A stretch of DNA of 64,000 nt. It comes from an uncultured Atopobiaceae bacterium (GTDB lineage: Bacteria; Actinomycetota; Coriobacteriia; Coriobacteriales; Atopobiaceae). How positions within the stretch are numbered: position 1 is the stretch's first letter; each line of letters starts with the position of its first letter. A program made the position numbers and the translations under genes. The notes beneath the pieces were generated by a model. That model ran no database searches and was not told where the DNA came from. It worked only from the letters and a program-made list of their open reading frames with translations. This document shows, piece after piece, positions 40,830-49,631 of this stretch. The stretch spans positions 1 to 64,000 of the forward strand of contig CALUJM010000001.1 in assembly GCA_944320975.1 (NCBI GenBank). The letters are read 5' to 3'.

Positions 40830-42380
40830 ATGCTCGAGCTCTTTGGCATGTTCGTCCTCGCCCTCGCACCCATCATCTGGCTCGTCATAGCCCTGTGCGG
40901 ACTGCACATGCAGGCCCACGTCGCCAGCGCCGGCGCGCTCGTGGTCGCCGCCGTCTGCGCGGCACTGGGCTGGGGCATGACCCCGATCAACATCGGCACC
41001 GCCGCTCTCGAGGGCTTTGCCATGGCGCTGTGGCCCATCGTGATCGTCATCATCGCAGCCGTCTTCACCTACAACGTCACCGTCCACACCAGCGGCATGG
41101 AGACCATCAAGGCCATGCTCTGCTCGGTCTCCGACGACAAGCGCGTCCTCACCCTGCTCATCGCCTGGTGCTTCGGCGGCTTTCTCGAGGGCATGGCCGG
41201 TTTCGGCACCGCCGTCGCCATCCCCGCGAGCATGCTCGTGGCGCTCGGCGTCTCTCCGGTGACCTCCATCCTCGCCTGCCTCATCGCCAACGGCGTGCCC
41301 ACCATGTTCGGCTCCATCGGCATCCCCACCACCACCCTCGCCTCGATCACCGGCATCGACGCCTTCGAGCTCGCCGCCGTCCAGGCCGTGCAGGTGCTCC
41401 CGTTCGTGATCGCCTGCCCGATTCTCATGGTCATGCTCGTGGGCGGCGGTCCCAAGGCGCTGCGCGGGGCCCTGCCCGCGGCGCTCGTCTCCGGCCTCTC
41501 CTTCGGCCTGCCCATGATCGTCGCCGCGCAGTTCGTGGGCCCGACGCTCGCCGACGTGGTCGCGGCGACGTGCGCGCTCGTCGCCACCTTCCTCTTCGCG
41601 CTCACCCTGCGCGGCAGGGAGGTGCCGGCGGACTACCGGCTCACGAACATCCATCACTACCAGGGATTCGGCGGGCCCGCCCTGCAGATCGTCCTCGCCT
41701 GGTCTCCCTTCATCCTCATCCTGCTCGCGCTGCTGCTCACCAGCCAGCTCGTCCCGGCGATCTACGAGCCGCTCTCCGCCATCGCCACGACCGTCAACAT
41801 CTATGCCGGCGACCCCTCCGCCACACTCACGTTCACGTGGATCGACACGCCCGGCGTGATCATCATCGTCTGCGGCATCATCGGCGGCCTCATCCAGGGC
41901 TGCAGCATCCACGAGCTCATCGAGGTTCTTCTCGGCACCTGCAAGCAGATGGGCAAGACCATCCTCACCATGCTCGGTGTGCTGGCCTGCGCCAAGATCA
42001 TGGGCTACTCCGGCATGATCGCGAGCATCGCGGCCTTCTTCGTTGGGACCCTCGGCGGCCTCTACCCGCTCGTGGCGCCCATCCTCGGCGCGCTGGGAAC
42101 CTTCGTCACCGGGTCCGGCACCTCCAGCGAGGTCCTATTCGGCAACGTCCAGCTGCAGGCCGCGCGGTCCATCGGCGTCAACGAGACCTGGCTCGTGGCC
42201 GCCAACTCGCTCGGCGTCTCCGCCGGCAAGATGCTCAGCCCGCAGAACATCGCCATCGGGTGCGCCGCGTGCGGCCTGGTCGGCAAGGACGGCGAGATCC
42301 TCGGCAAGATCGCCGCGTACGCGTTCGGTTTCGCCGCCGTGATGGCCGCGCTCGTGTACGCGGGGTCGCTCGTGCTGTAG
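40830..42380 (+). CDS. L-lactate permease
   Basis: LctP/LldP-family transporter, 516 residues with about 12 membrane helices. Family landmarks: FLEGMAGFGTAVAIPASMLVALG, NGVPTMFGSIGIPT, and TGSGTSSEVLFGNVQLQAA near the C-terminus. Likely imports or exports lactate/glycolate with protons. The ATG follows GGGAGTAGCT. No lactate dehydrogenase is adjacent. Confidence 0.95.
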   Translation: MLELFGMFVLALAPIIWLVIALCGLHMQAHVASAGALVVAAVCAALGWGMTPINIGTAALEGFAMALWPIVIVIIAAVFTYNVTVHTSGMETIKAMLCSVSDDKRVLTLLIAWCFGGFLEGMAGFGTAVAIPASMLVALGVSPVTSILACLIANGVPTMFGSIGIPTTTLASITGIDAFELAAVQAVQVLPFVIACPILMVMLVGGGPKALRGALPAALVSGLSFGLPMIVAAQFVGPTLADVVAATCALVATFLFALTLRGREVPADYRLTNIHHYQGFGGPALQIVLAWSPFILILLALLLTSQLVPAIYEPLSAIATTVNIYAGDPSATLTFTWIDTPGVIIIVCGIIGGLIQGCSIHELIEVLLGTCKQMGKTILTMLGVLACAKIMGYSGMIASIAAFFVGTLGGLYPLVAPILGALGTFVTGSGTSSEVLFGNVQLQAARSIGVNETWLVAANSLGVSAGKMLSPQNIAIGCAACGLVGKDGEILGKIAAYAFGFAAVMAALVYAGSLVL

Positions 42381-42442
42381 CGGCACCGCCTGAGAGGGTA
42401 CACCCTAAAAACCGTGCGGCGGGCGAGAAGGACCTCGCCCCC

Positions 42443-42922
42443 TCACTTGCGGCGACGGGCGCGGAAGAACGCGCGCAGCAGCTCGGCGGCCTCGTCACCG
42501 AGCACGCCGGGCGTCACCTCGAACGCATGGTTGAGCCGCGGGTCGTGGCTCACGTCGAAAAGGGTGCCGAGCGCGCCGCCCTTGGGGTCGGCCGCCCCGT
42601 ACACGCAGCGGTCCACGCGCGCGTTCACCATGAGCCCGGCGCACATGAGGCAGGGCTCCAGCGTCACGTAGACCGTGCAGCCGGTGAGCCGCCAGCGGCC
42701 GAGCGCGCGCGACGCGGCCACCATGGCGGAGAACTCGGCATGCGCCGAGGGGTCGGCGTCGGTCTCTCGGCGGTTGTGGGCACGCGCCACGACCTGGCCG
42801 TCGCACACCACGACGGCGCCGATGGGCACCTCGCCCTCCTCCGCCGCCAGCCGCGCCTCCTCGAGCGCCAGGCCCATGTAGCGCTCGTCGAGCGCGCCGT
42901 TGTTCTCGCCTGCCCCCACCAT
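42443..42922 (-). CDS. tadA: tRNA-specific adenosine deaminase
   Basis: Converts A34 to inosine in tRNA-Arg. About 159 residues, with zinc ligands in HAEFSAM (His plus catalytic Glu) and LEPCLMCAG (two Cys). The start is uncertain: ATG 42922 sits just 1 nt after a GAGGAGG, and GTG 42919 is the alternative. It neighbours tRNA-Ser on the opposite strand. Confidence 0.93.
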   Translation of the reverse strand: MVGAGENNGALDERYMGLALEEARLAAEEGEVPIGAVVVCDGQVVARAHNRRETDADPSAHAEFSAMVAASRALGRWRLTGCTVYVTLEPCLMCAGLMVNARVDRCVYGAADPKGGALGTLFDVSHDPRLNHAFEVTPGVLGDEAAELLRAFFRARRRK

Positions 42923-42973
42923 GCCTCCTCGAGACCGAATGCCCACATATAGGGTAGGATAGTTCGTGCACGC

Positions 42974-43066
42974 GGAGGAGTGGCAGAGCGGTTGATTGCA
43001 GCGGTCTTGAAAACCGTCGAGCGGGCAACCCCCGTTCCGAGGGTTCGAATCCCTCCTCCTCCGCCA
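42974..43066 (+). tRNA. tRNA-Ser (UGA anticodon)
   Basis: Class II tRNA: acceptor GGAGGAG/CTCCTCC, anticodon stem CGGT/ACCG enclosing CTTGAAA (anticodon TGA), long variable arm, T-arm GGTTCGAATCC, discriminator G and encoded CCA. Confidence 0.95.
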
Positions 43067-43078
43067 TGACGAGCCCGC

Positions 43079-43115
43079 GCGGCCCCCGTCGTGACGTCAG
43101 TCGCGCGGGGGCCGC
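43079..43115. terminator. GC-rich hairpin between tRNA-Ser and the GH3 gene
   Basis: GCGGCCCCCG / CGGGGGCCGC with a 17-nt loop lies between the 3' ends of convergent transcripts. No T-run, so its strength is unclear. Confidence 0.5.
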
Positions 43116-43161
43116 GGCATGATGCGCCCGCGACGCCCCCGACGCGCTGCCGAGAAGAACA

Positions 43162-46100
43162 TCAGGCCCGTGCGCGCCGCCGCTCGAGCGCGCGGTGCGC
43201 CCACGCGGCGACGGCCGTGATCGCCACGGCGTCAGCGATGCCGAGCGCCGTCCCCAGGTAGTTGGGCCCGGCGCTCTTGATCGGCCGCTCGATGCCCGCC
43301 CGGCCCTCCGCCTCCTCGGCCTCGTTGAACGCAAGGTTGGACGCGCGCGCCTCGACGGCGACGTAGAGCACGTCCTTGGTCGCACGCCGCAGGATCGACG
43401 CGTAGCCGCGGCCCGCCGCGCCCCCCGCGTCCAGGTGCGCATACTCCCCGTTGCGGAAGACGCCGTCCATGTAGAGGTCGCCGCCGGCGAGAAGCGCCTG
43501 GTCGGCGCTCATGTACTGCTGGTGGTCGGCATAGTCGGTGATGACGGCGCCCTCGAAGCCCCACTCGCCGCGCAGCACGTCCGTGAGCAGCGCCCGGCTC
43601 CCGCCCGCCCAGGTGGCGCCGATGCGGTTGTACGAGGTCATGAGCCCCGTGGCCCCGCCCTCCACGGCAATCTGGAACGGCCGCAGGTAGAGCTCGCGCA
43701 GGGCCTGCTCGGTGAGCCAGGTGTAGAGCGAGTCGCGGTACGAGTCCTGGTTATTGACCGCGAAGTGCTTGAGGAAGCAGTACGTCCCGGCGTTCCGCGC
43801 GCCGGCCACCGCCTGCGCCGCCGTGGTTCCGCAGACCAGCGGGTCCTCCGAGTAGTACTCGTAGTTGCGCCCGCCCGCGGGGGTGCGGTGCAGGTTGGCG
43901 CAGGGCGCGTAGAGCCCGTCGACGCCCAGCACCGCCGCCTCGAGGCCCAGCTGGCGACCGCACTCGCGCGCGAGGTCTGCGTTCCACGTCTGGGCGAGCA
44001 CGCAGGGGCTGGGGTAGCCCACGCCATACGTGAGCTGGTTGAACGACCCCACCTGCGCGGGCCCGTCCACCTCCTTGGTGAGCGGCTTGCCGATGCCCTC
44101 GATCGAGGCCGTGGCCAGGTAGCCGTGGAGGGTCAGGGCCTCCATGTCGCTCAGGGAGATCTGGTCGAGCACGATCTCCCAGAAGGGGCTCCCGTAATCG
44201 GTCCCCAGCTCAAGGCCCAGCTCGGTGAGCTCCCCGTCCGAGAAGAGCTGCCACGCCGCGCTCCACTCGGTGACCGCGGGCTGCCGGGCGTCATCACCGG
44301 AGCTCGCCGCGAGCTGCGCGTCCTTCTCGGCCTGCTCGGAGTCGTAGAGGTTGATCGCCGCCACGGAGTCCGACATCGCGCGGTCCGCGGCTCGCACCTC
44401 CGGGAAGGTCCCCGCAAAGTCCGCGCGCGAGAGCCATTCGATGCCCGCGCCGGAGTCCGACCCGTCGATCGAGACGCCGTCGGCAGCGGCCTCGCCCGTG
44501 AAGCGGTTGGTCACCGCGGCGCCGGTCTCGAGGCTCGTGTCGCAGGTCACGTCCTGCGGCAGGTAGAGCATGGTCCGCGCCGCCGGGCAGTCCGCCGGCT
44601 CGTGCGCGTTGCGCCTGAGCTCGGCCACGTACTCGCCGCGCTCCAGCTCGTAGCCCGCGAACCCGTTGCCGTTGGCGTCCCGGAAGTCGTAGGACGCGAC
44701 GTCGTCGAGCGCAAACGACAGCGTCAGCTCCTCGCTCTCACCGGGCTGCAGCAGCCGGGTCTTCTCGTAGGCCACCAGCACCGACGACGCCTTCTCGATC
44801 CCGCCGGACACGTAGGGCGCGGAGCAGTAGAGCTGCAGCACGTCGCGCCCGGCGACGTCACCGGTGTTGGTCACGCGCACGCGCACCGAGAAGGACGCGT
44901 CGCGCCCCACGCGCATCCCCTCCGAGGGGGAGCGGCCCGTGACCTCCCACGAGAAGGTCGTGTAGCTGAGGCCGTAGCCAAACGGGTACTGGACCACGCC
45001 GTCGTAACCCGTGCCGTGCTCGTTTGCCACATCGTCCCAGAAGCCCTCGGCGTCCGCGGTCTCGTACCAGCGATACCCCACGTAGATGCCCTCGGCGTAG
45101 TCCACGTAGCGCACCGCGTCGTAGGTCTCCGCCACGCCCACGTTGACGTTGGGCGTGCCGTCGGCGGGATAGAGGCCCTGCGAGCCAACGTAGGAGCCCT
45201 CGCCCTTCTCGCCCGCGTTTGCCCAGCTCGCAGCTGTGGCAAAGTCATAGGCGTAGGTGTCGGCCGTGCGGCCGGAGGGGTTGGTGTCGCCCCAGAGCAC
45301 CGACGCAACCGCCCGGGCGCCCACCTCTCCGGTGGGGCCCACGAGCAGGGCCGCATCGATGCCCGGGATGGTCTCGAGGGCGCCGAGCTCCATCACGTTG
45401 GTTGAGTTCACGACCACGACCACGTGCTCGTAGGTGGCGCCCACGTAGGCGAGAAGCTCCTCTTCCTCCTGGGAAAGCTCGAGGTAGGAGCGGGTGGCAT
45501 CCGTCACCACCGAGCCGTCGCGCCCGCGGACCTTGTACTGGCGTTCGGGACAGTCTATGGACTCACCGGCCACGCGCCCGATGACCACGAGCGCCGTGTC
45601 CGAGAACTCGCGTGCGCCCGCGAGAAGGTCCTCGGTGTAGCAGGACGCGTCGGCGACGCTGGGCTCGTAGAGGCGGCAGTACTCGTAGTCGTGGCTGTTG
45701 AGGGCGCCCGCGCCGCGATAGTCGCGCTCGCCGTGGAAGCCGCGGTACATGTCCGCGAGGTCGTGGTTGTAGGCGACGCCGCGCTCCTCGAGGGCGTCGA
45801 GAAGTCCCATGACCGAGCCCGTGACCTGGCCCGACCCCGAGCCGGAGCCCACCCACTGCGTGGAGGCCCAGCCAAAGACGTTCACGCGGTCGGTGGACGC
45901 GGGCAGCGGCAGCGTCTGGCCCTCGTTGCGCACGAGCACGATGCCCTCCGCCTCGACGCGCTCCGCGAGCGCGCGGCCCGAGGCCATCACCTCCTCGCGG
46001 CGCTCCGCCGAGACGTCGACCACGTCCGTGCCCAGGAACGACTTCACGGTGTCGCCGAGAAGGGCCATGGCCACGGTGCCCGCCGCCAGCGCGGCGACGG

Positions 46101-46176
46101 CCCCCACGGCGGCGACGCCGAGGGCGACGCGGCCGATGCGGCGCAGGACGCGACGGTTCTTCTCGGTAAGCCTCAT
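43162..46176 (-). CDS. Membrane-anchored GH3-type glycoside hydrolase, permuted domain order
   Basis: 1004 residues. An N-terminal basic stretch and membrane helix (about 17-45) precede a GH3 C-terminal-type domain (EGIVLVRNEGQTLPLP, FGWAS...GSGSGSGQ), then an Fn3-like module (YPFGYGLSYTTFSW, RVTNTGDVAGRDVLQLY), a linker, and then the GH3 TIM-barrel domain with KHFAVNNQ and the nucleophile Asp in GAVITDYAD. Finally a second membrane helix (LGIADAVAITAVAAWA). The order C-domain, Fn3, N-domain is the reverse of most GH3 enzymes. ATG 46176 has AGGAGG upstream. Substrate unknown. Confidence 0.9.
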   Translation of the reverse strand: MRLTEKNRRVLRRIGRVALGVAAVGAVAALAAGTVAMALLGDTVKSFLGTDVVDVSAERREEVMASGRALAERVEAEGIVLVRNEGQTLPLPASTDRVNVFGWASTQWVGSGSGSGQVTGSVMGLLDALEERGVAYNHDLADMYRGFHGERDYRGAGALNSHDYEYCRLYEPSVADASCYTEDLLAGAREFSDTALVVIGRVAGESIDCPERQYKVRGRDGSVVTDATRSYLELSQEEEELLAYVGATYEHVVVVVNSTNVMELGALETIPGIDAALLVGPTGEVGARAVASVLWGDTNPSGRTADTYAYDFATAASWANAGEKGEGSYVGSQGLYPADGTPNVNVGVAETYDAVRYVDYAEGIYVGYRWYETADAEGFWDDVANEHGTGYDGVVQYPFGYGLSYTTFSWEVTGRSPSEGMRVGRDASFSVRVRVTNTGDVAGRDVLQLYCSAPYVSGGIEKASSVLVAYEKTRLLQPGESEELTLSFALDDVASYDFRDANGNGFAGYELERGEYVAELRRNAHEPADCPAARTMLYLPQDVTCDTSLETGAAVTNRFTGEAAADGVSIDGSDSGAGIEWLSRADFAGTFPEVRAADRAMSDSVAAINLYDSEQAEKDAQLAASSGDDARQPAVTEWSAAWQLFSDGELTELGLELGTDYGSPFWEIVLDQISLSDMEALTLHGYLATASIEGIGKPLTKEVDGPAQVGSFNQLTYGVGYPSPCVLAQTWNADLARECGRQLGLEAAVLGVDGLYAPCANLHRTPAGGRNYEYYSEDPLVCGTTAAQAVAGARNAGTYCFLKHFAVNNQDSYRDSLYTWLTEQALRELYLRPFQIAVEGGATGLMTSYNRIGATWAGGSRALLTDVLRGEWGFEGAVITDYADHQQYMSADQALLAGGDLYMDGVFRNGEYAHLDAGGAAGRGYASILRRATKDVLYVAVEARASNLAFNEAEEAEGRAGIERPIKSAGPNYLGTALGIADAVAITAVAAWAHRALERRRARA

Positions 46177-46211
46177 ACTTCCTCCTCGCCCCATCATAGC
46201 GCGAGGCCGCT

Positions 46212-46310
46212 CGCGCCGCCTGGCCTGCGAAGGCGTTCAAAAGGGGACAGGTTTTACCTGCGGTTCTGTACCTGTCCCCTTTTGAACGCCTTCGCAGGCC
46301 AGGCGGCGCG
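46212..46310. repeat. Family B hairpin, 40-bp perfect arms
   Basis: Arms 46212-46251 and 46271-46310 are exact reverse complements around a 19-nt loop. The inner part is the family-B core (CAAAAGGGGACAGG), while the outer 24 bp (CGCGCCGCCTGGCCTGCGAAGG) is not shared with other copies. It lies in the divergent region between the GH3 gene and the MgtE-like gene. Confidence 0.95.
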
Positions 46311-46359
46311 GCATGGGCTACAATGACCAGTGGAAAATCCGCCGAAGAGAAGGGTCCGC

Positions 46360-46386
46360 ATGAAACCTCGACCTCACAGTCGATGA
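46360..46386 (+). CDS. Possible Pro/Arg leader peptide upstream of the MgtE-like gene
   Basis: ATG AAA CCT CGA CCT CAC AGT CGA TGA encodes MKPRPHSR with AGAAGG 8 nt upstream. A TACAAT at 46318-46323 could be the -10. A GC-rich stem (GGCGCGCGC/GCGCGTCGCC) follows before the MgtE-like start at 46446. Proline-containing leader peptides control Mg2+ transporters elsewhere (MgtL), but this link is speculative. Confidence 0.3.
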   Translation: MKPRPHSR

Positions 46387-46445
46387 CCTGCGGCGCGCGC
46401 CCCGCGTGCGCGTCGCCAGACGCAAGACGCAACTAAGGAGCGCGC

Positions 46446-48293
46446 ATGATCTACCTGTCCCAGCTTTTGGGCAACCCCGTTCTGGACGCCGACGGCGAGA
46501 AGGTCGGCACGGTTTCCGACCTCGGCATCGCCACCGGCGAGGTCTTTCCCCGCATCACGAGCCTGGCCTTCATGGGCCCCGGACGCACCCCCATCATGAT
46601 CTCGTGGCGCAAGTTCGTGGACACCTACGACGAGCACGAGGTGCACCTCAAGGTCATCGCCACCGACCTGCGCTTCTCGTACCTGCAGCCGGACGAGGTC
46701 CTTCTCGCCCGCGACATCCTGAACAAGCAGATCGTGGACACCCACGGCATGCGCGTCGTGCGCGTGAACGACCTCAAGCTCTCCGACACCAGCTCCACCC
46801 AGCTGCGCCTGCTGGGCGCCGAGGTGGGCGCGCGCGGCCTGCTGCGCAGCCTCCACCCCGCCCTCGAGCGCGTGGCGCTGAGGCTGGCCCGCACCTTCGG
46901 CCACCCCATGCCCGAGAAGATCATCGCGTGGAGCTACATGGACCTCGTGGAGCGCGACCTCTCCAACGTCAAGCTCTCCGTCTCCCACAAGACGCTCGAC
47001 GACATGCACCCCGCCGACATCGCCGACATCATCGAGCGGCTGGACCCGCGCCTGCGCGGCCAGGTCTTCGCCCAGCTCGACGACGAGCAGCGCGCCGGCG
47101 CGATGGCGGAGTTCGACGACGACGCGATGGCCGCCGAGCTCATGGGCAACCTCACCGAGACCGACGCCTCGCGCATGCTCTCCGAGATGGACCCGGACGA
47201 CGCCGCCGAGCTTGTCTCCGAGCTGGACTACGACAAGGCCGAGAAGCTCCTGCGCCTGATGGGCGTCCAGGAGCAGCGCGCCATCCGCCAGCTGCTGGGC
47301 TACCGCGAGAACACCGCCGGCCGCATCATGACCTCCGAGGTCGCCTCCATCGACGAGGGCGCCACCGTGGCCGACGCCGTGGAGCTGCTGCGCGGCCTGG
47401 ACGAGGACTTCGAGTCCGTCCGCTACGTCTACCTCACCGACGAGGAGGGCAAGCTCAGCGGCGTGGTGACGCTCAACAGCCTCATCGTCTCCGAGCCGCA
47501 GACGCGCCTGGCCGAGCTCGCCACCGAGGACCTCGTGACCGCGAGCCCCGAGGACGACCAGGAGGACGTGGCAGAGGACATCGCCAAGTACAACCTGCTC
47601 GCCATGCCCGTCGTCAACGACGAGGGGCGCCTGCTGGGCATCGTCACCGTCGACGACGCGCTCGACGTCCTGGAGGAGGAGCACGCCGAGGACCTGCGCG
47701 TCGCCGGCGGCTCGGCGGACGGCGAGGACTCCGGGCACGCGAGCACCCTCATCTGGCTCGTGCGCCGCAACGCATGGGTGGCGCTGTGGGCGCTCGGGGT
47801 GCTAGCGCTCGCCTTCGCGGCAGGCGGCCGGATGGGCCTCGGCGAGACGCTCGCCGCGACCATCCCGCTCGCCGTGGCGCTCGTGCTCGCAGACGACTCC
47901 GTGAGCTACGTCACCAATTTCTTCCTGGAGAACGACCCCGACGACGAGGACTCCCCCTCGATGATCGGCTTCACCTTCAAGGGCCTGGCCCTCGGCATCG
48001 CGCTGGGCGCGCTCGTGGCCCTCATCGTCCTCGCGCTCGAGAGCGTCATCGCCTCGCCCGCCGTGCCCGCGGTCCCCGCCTCGCTCGACGGGCTCGGACG
48101 CGCGCTCGCCGGAGGCGGCGTCGCCGCGGCGGTCTCCACGTTCGTCTCGTTTGCCTCGACGCCCGTCTACCTGGCCGTCCTGCGCAGCCGCGACGAGCGC
48201 AACAAGGAGACCTCGGGATTCACGCTCTCCATGGTGTCGATGCTGGTGTCCGTGTGCGTCTTCCTCGCCGTCGTCGTCGCGCTGGTGGCATGA
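46446..48293 (+). CDS. MgtE-N/CBS-domain membrane protein
   Basis: 615 residues. PRC-barrel-like domain (about 1-85), MgtE N-terminal helical domain (about 160-270: HPADIADIIERLDP, DDAAELVSELDYDKAEKLL), tandem CBS domains (about 280-410: AGRIMTSEVASI, YVYLTDEEGKLSGVV, AMPVVNDEGRLLGIVT), then five or so membrane helices without the canonical MgtE channel signature. These N-domains sense Mg2+ in MgtE. The stop overlaps the next start (ATGATGA), so it is coupled to the NRAMP-like transporter and probably regulates or partners it. Confidence 0.85.
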   Translation: MIYLSQLLGNPVLDADGEKVGTVSDLGIATGEVFPRITSLAFMGPGRTPIMISWRKFVDTYDEHEVHLKVIATDLRFSYLQPDEVLLARDILNKQIVDTHGMRVVRVNDLKLSDTSSTQLRLLGAEVGARGLLRSLHPALERVALRLARTFGHPMPEKIIAWSYMDLVERDLSNVKLSVSHKTLDDMHPADIADIIERLDPRLRGQVFAQLDDEQRAGAMAEFDDDAMAAELMGNLTETDASRMLSEMDPDDAAELVSELDYDKAEKLLRLMGVQEQRAIRQLLGYRENTAGRIMTSEVASIDEGATVADAVELLRGLDEDFESVRYVYLTDEEGKLSGVVTLNSLIVSEPQTRLAELATEDLVTASPEDDQEDVAEDIAKYNLLAMPVVNDEGRLLGIVTVDDALDVLEEEHAEDLRVAGGSADGEDSGHASTLIWLVRRNAWVALWALGVLALAFAAGGRMGLGETLAATIPLAVALVLADDSVSYVTNFFLENDPDDEDSPSMIGFTFKGLALGIALGALVALIVLALESVIASPAVPAVPASLDGLGRALAGGGVAAAVSTFVSFASTPVYLAVLRSRDERNKETSGFTLSMVSMLVSVCVFLAVVVALVA

Positions 48294-49537
48294 TGAAAGG
48301 CGGCAGTCGCCTTTCCACGCTGCAGCCGCGGCTGATCCTGGCGGCCATGGGGCCGGGCATGGTCGCGGCGCTCGCCGGGGCCGACGCAGGCGGCGTGGCC
48401 ACGTACTCCAACGCCGGCGCGCTCTTTGGCTTCCATCAGCTCTGGACCGTGCCCGTCATGTGCTTCCTGCTGATCGTTGCCCAGGAGACCGCGGCGCGCA
48501 TGGGCTGCGTCACCGGCAAGGGCCTCGCGTCGCTGATTCGCGAGCAGTTCGGCGTGCGCCTCTCCGCCCTCGCGATGCTCGCCCTTCTCGTCTCCAACAC
48601 CACGGTAACGCTCTCGGAGTTCGCCGGCATCGCCTCGGCGCTCGCGCTGTTCGACGTGCCGCCCGTCATCTCCGTGCCCGTGGCGGCGCTGGCCATCTGG
48701 CTGCTCACGATGAGCGGGTCGTACCGCCGCATCGAGAAGGTCCTTCTCGCCATCGCGTGCGTCTTCGTGACCTACATCATCGCCGGCGTCATGGTGGGCC
48801 CGGACTGGGGCGAGGCGCTCTTCGACACCGTGGTCCCGCACGTCCATGCCACCCCGCAGTACCTGTCGCTGCTCGTGGCCAGCGTGGGCACCGCCATCGC
48901 GCCCTGGATGCTCTTCCTGGCGCAGAGCAACGTGGTCGAGAAGAACGCGCGCGCGGAGGACCTTCCCTACCAGCGCATCGACACGGTCACCGGGGCGGTG
49001 GCCGCGAGCGTCATCTCGTGGTTCATCATCCTCACGACCGGCGCCGTGCTCAACCCCGCCGGCATCCAGGTGAGCAGCGCCGAGGACGCGGCAGCGGCGC
49101 TGGCCCCGCTCGTGGGCGACTACGCCGAGGCGCTCTTCGGCGCCGGCCTCACGGGCGCGTCGTTCCTGGCGGCGTGCGTGCTGCCGGGCATCACCTCGAG
49201 CGCTGTGTGCGAGGCCTTTGGCTGGGAGCGCGGGGCCGACCGCAGCTGGGCGGAGGCGCCGGCGTACCGCGGCATCATCACCGCGGTCATCGCCATCTCG
49301 GCGGCCGTCGTGCTCATCCCCAACGTCAACCTCTTTGGCATCATGATGGTCGCGCAGGTCATCAACGGCGTGCTGCTGCCCGTCCTTCTCGTCTTCATGG
49401 TGCTCATCGCGAGCGACAAGCACGTGATGGGCCGCTACGTCAACGGTCGCGCCTGGAACGCGCTCACTTGGCTCACAATCGTCGCCGTGGTGGTGCTCAC
49501 GGTTATCATGTTTGTCATGCAGGCAACGGGGATGTGA
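48290..49537 (+). CDS. NRAMP-family divalent-metal transporter, probable Mg2+ type
   Basis: 415 residues, about 11 membrane helices. The canonical TM1 motif DPGN is replaced by DAGG (GADAGGVATYSN) and the TM6 MPH motif by APW (GTAIAPWMLFLAQS). Loss of the Met that binds soft transition metals is the feature of the NRAMP-related Mg2+ transporters described from Eggerthella lenta, also a coriobacterium. The 4-nt overlap with an MgtE-N/CBS protein fits Mg2+ transport. The TGA stop lies in palindrome 49536-49605. Confidence 0.85.
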   Translation: MMKGGSRLSTLQPRLILAAMGPGMVAALAGADAGGVATYSNAGALFGFHQLWTVPVMCFLLIVAQETAARMGCVTGKGLASLIREQFGVRLSALAMLALLVSNTTVTLSEFAGIASALALFDVPPVISVPVAALAIWLLTMSGSYRRIEKVLLAIACVFVTYIIAGVMVGPDWGEALFDTVVPHVHATPQYLSLLVASVGTAIAPWMLFLAQSNVVEKNARAEDLPYQRIDTVTGAVAASVISWFIILTTGAVLNPAGIQVSSAEDAAAALAPLVGDYAEALFGAGLTGASFLAACVLPGITSSAVCEAFGWERGADRSWAEAPAYRGIITAVIAISAAVVLIPNVNLFGIMMVAQVINGVLLPVLLVFMVLIASDKHVMGRYVNGRAWNALTWLTIVAVVVLTVIMFVMQATGM

Positions 49538-49605
49538 GGCGTGCAAAGGGGACAGGCACTTTTGCACGGTCCCGTGCAAAAGTGCCTGTCCCCTTTGCAC
49601 GCCTC
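49536..49605. repeat. Family B hairpin, 34-bp perfect arms
   Basis: Arms 49536-49569 and 49572-49605 with only a 2-nt loop; each arm holds GTGCAAAGGGGACAGG and CACTTTTGCAC. The left arm begins inside the stop codon of the transporter gene. A further partial unit CCCCTTTTGCACGC follows to 49618. Confidence 0.95.
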
Positions 49606-49631
49606 CCCTTTTGCACGCCCGAGGAGCGGAG

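Noticed and set aside
40718..42952. A long plus-strand alternative frame over the lactate permease
   Set aside because: Arg/His-rich out-of-frame translation; the permease frame has all family motifs and a ribosome-binding site.
43195..45405. A 736-codon open frame antisense to the GH3 gene
   Set aside because: Antisense shadow of an unambiguous glycoside hydrolase; no start signal or domain.
49512..49631. N-terminal extension of the FUSC gene through the palindrome at 49536
   Set aside because: The frame is open but only through hairpin sequence; ATG 49632 has a GAGGAG and begins a normal FUSC N-terminus.
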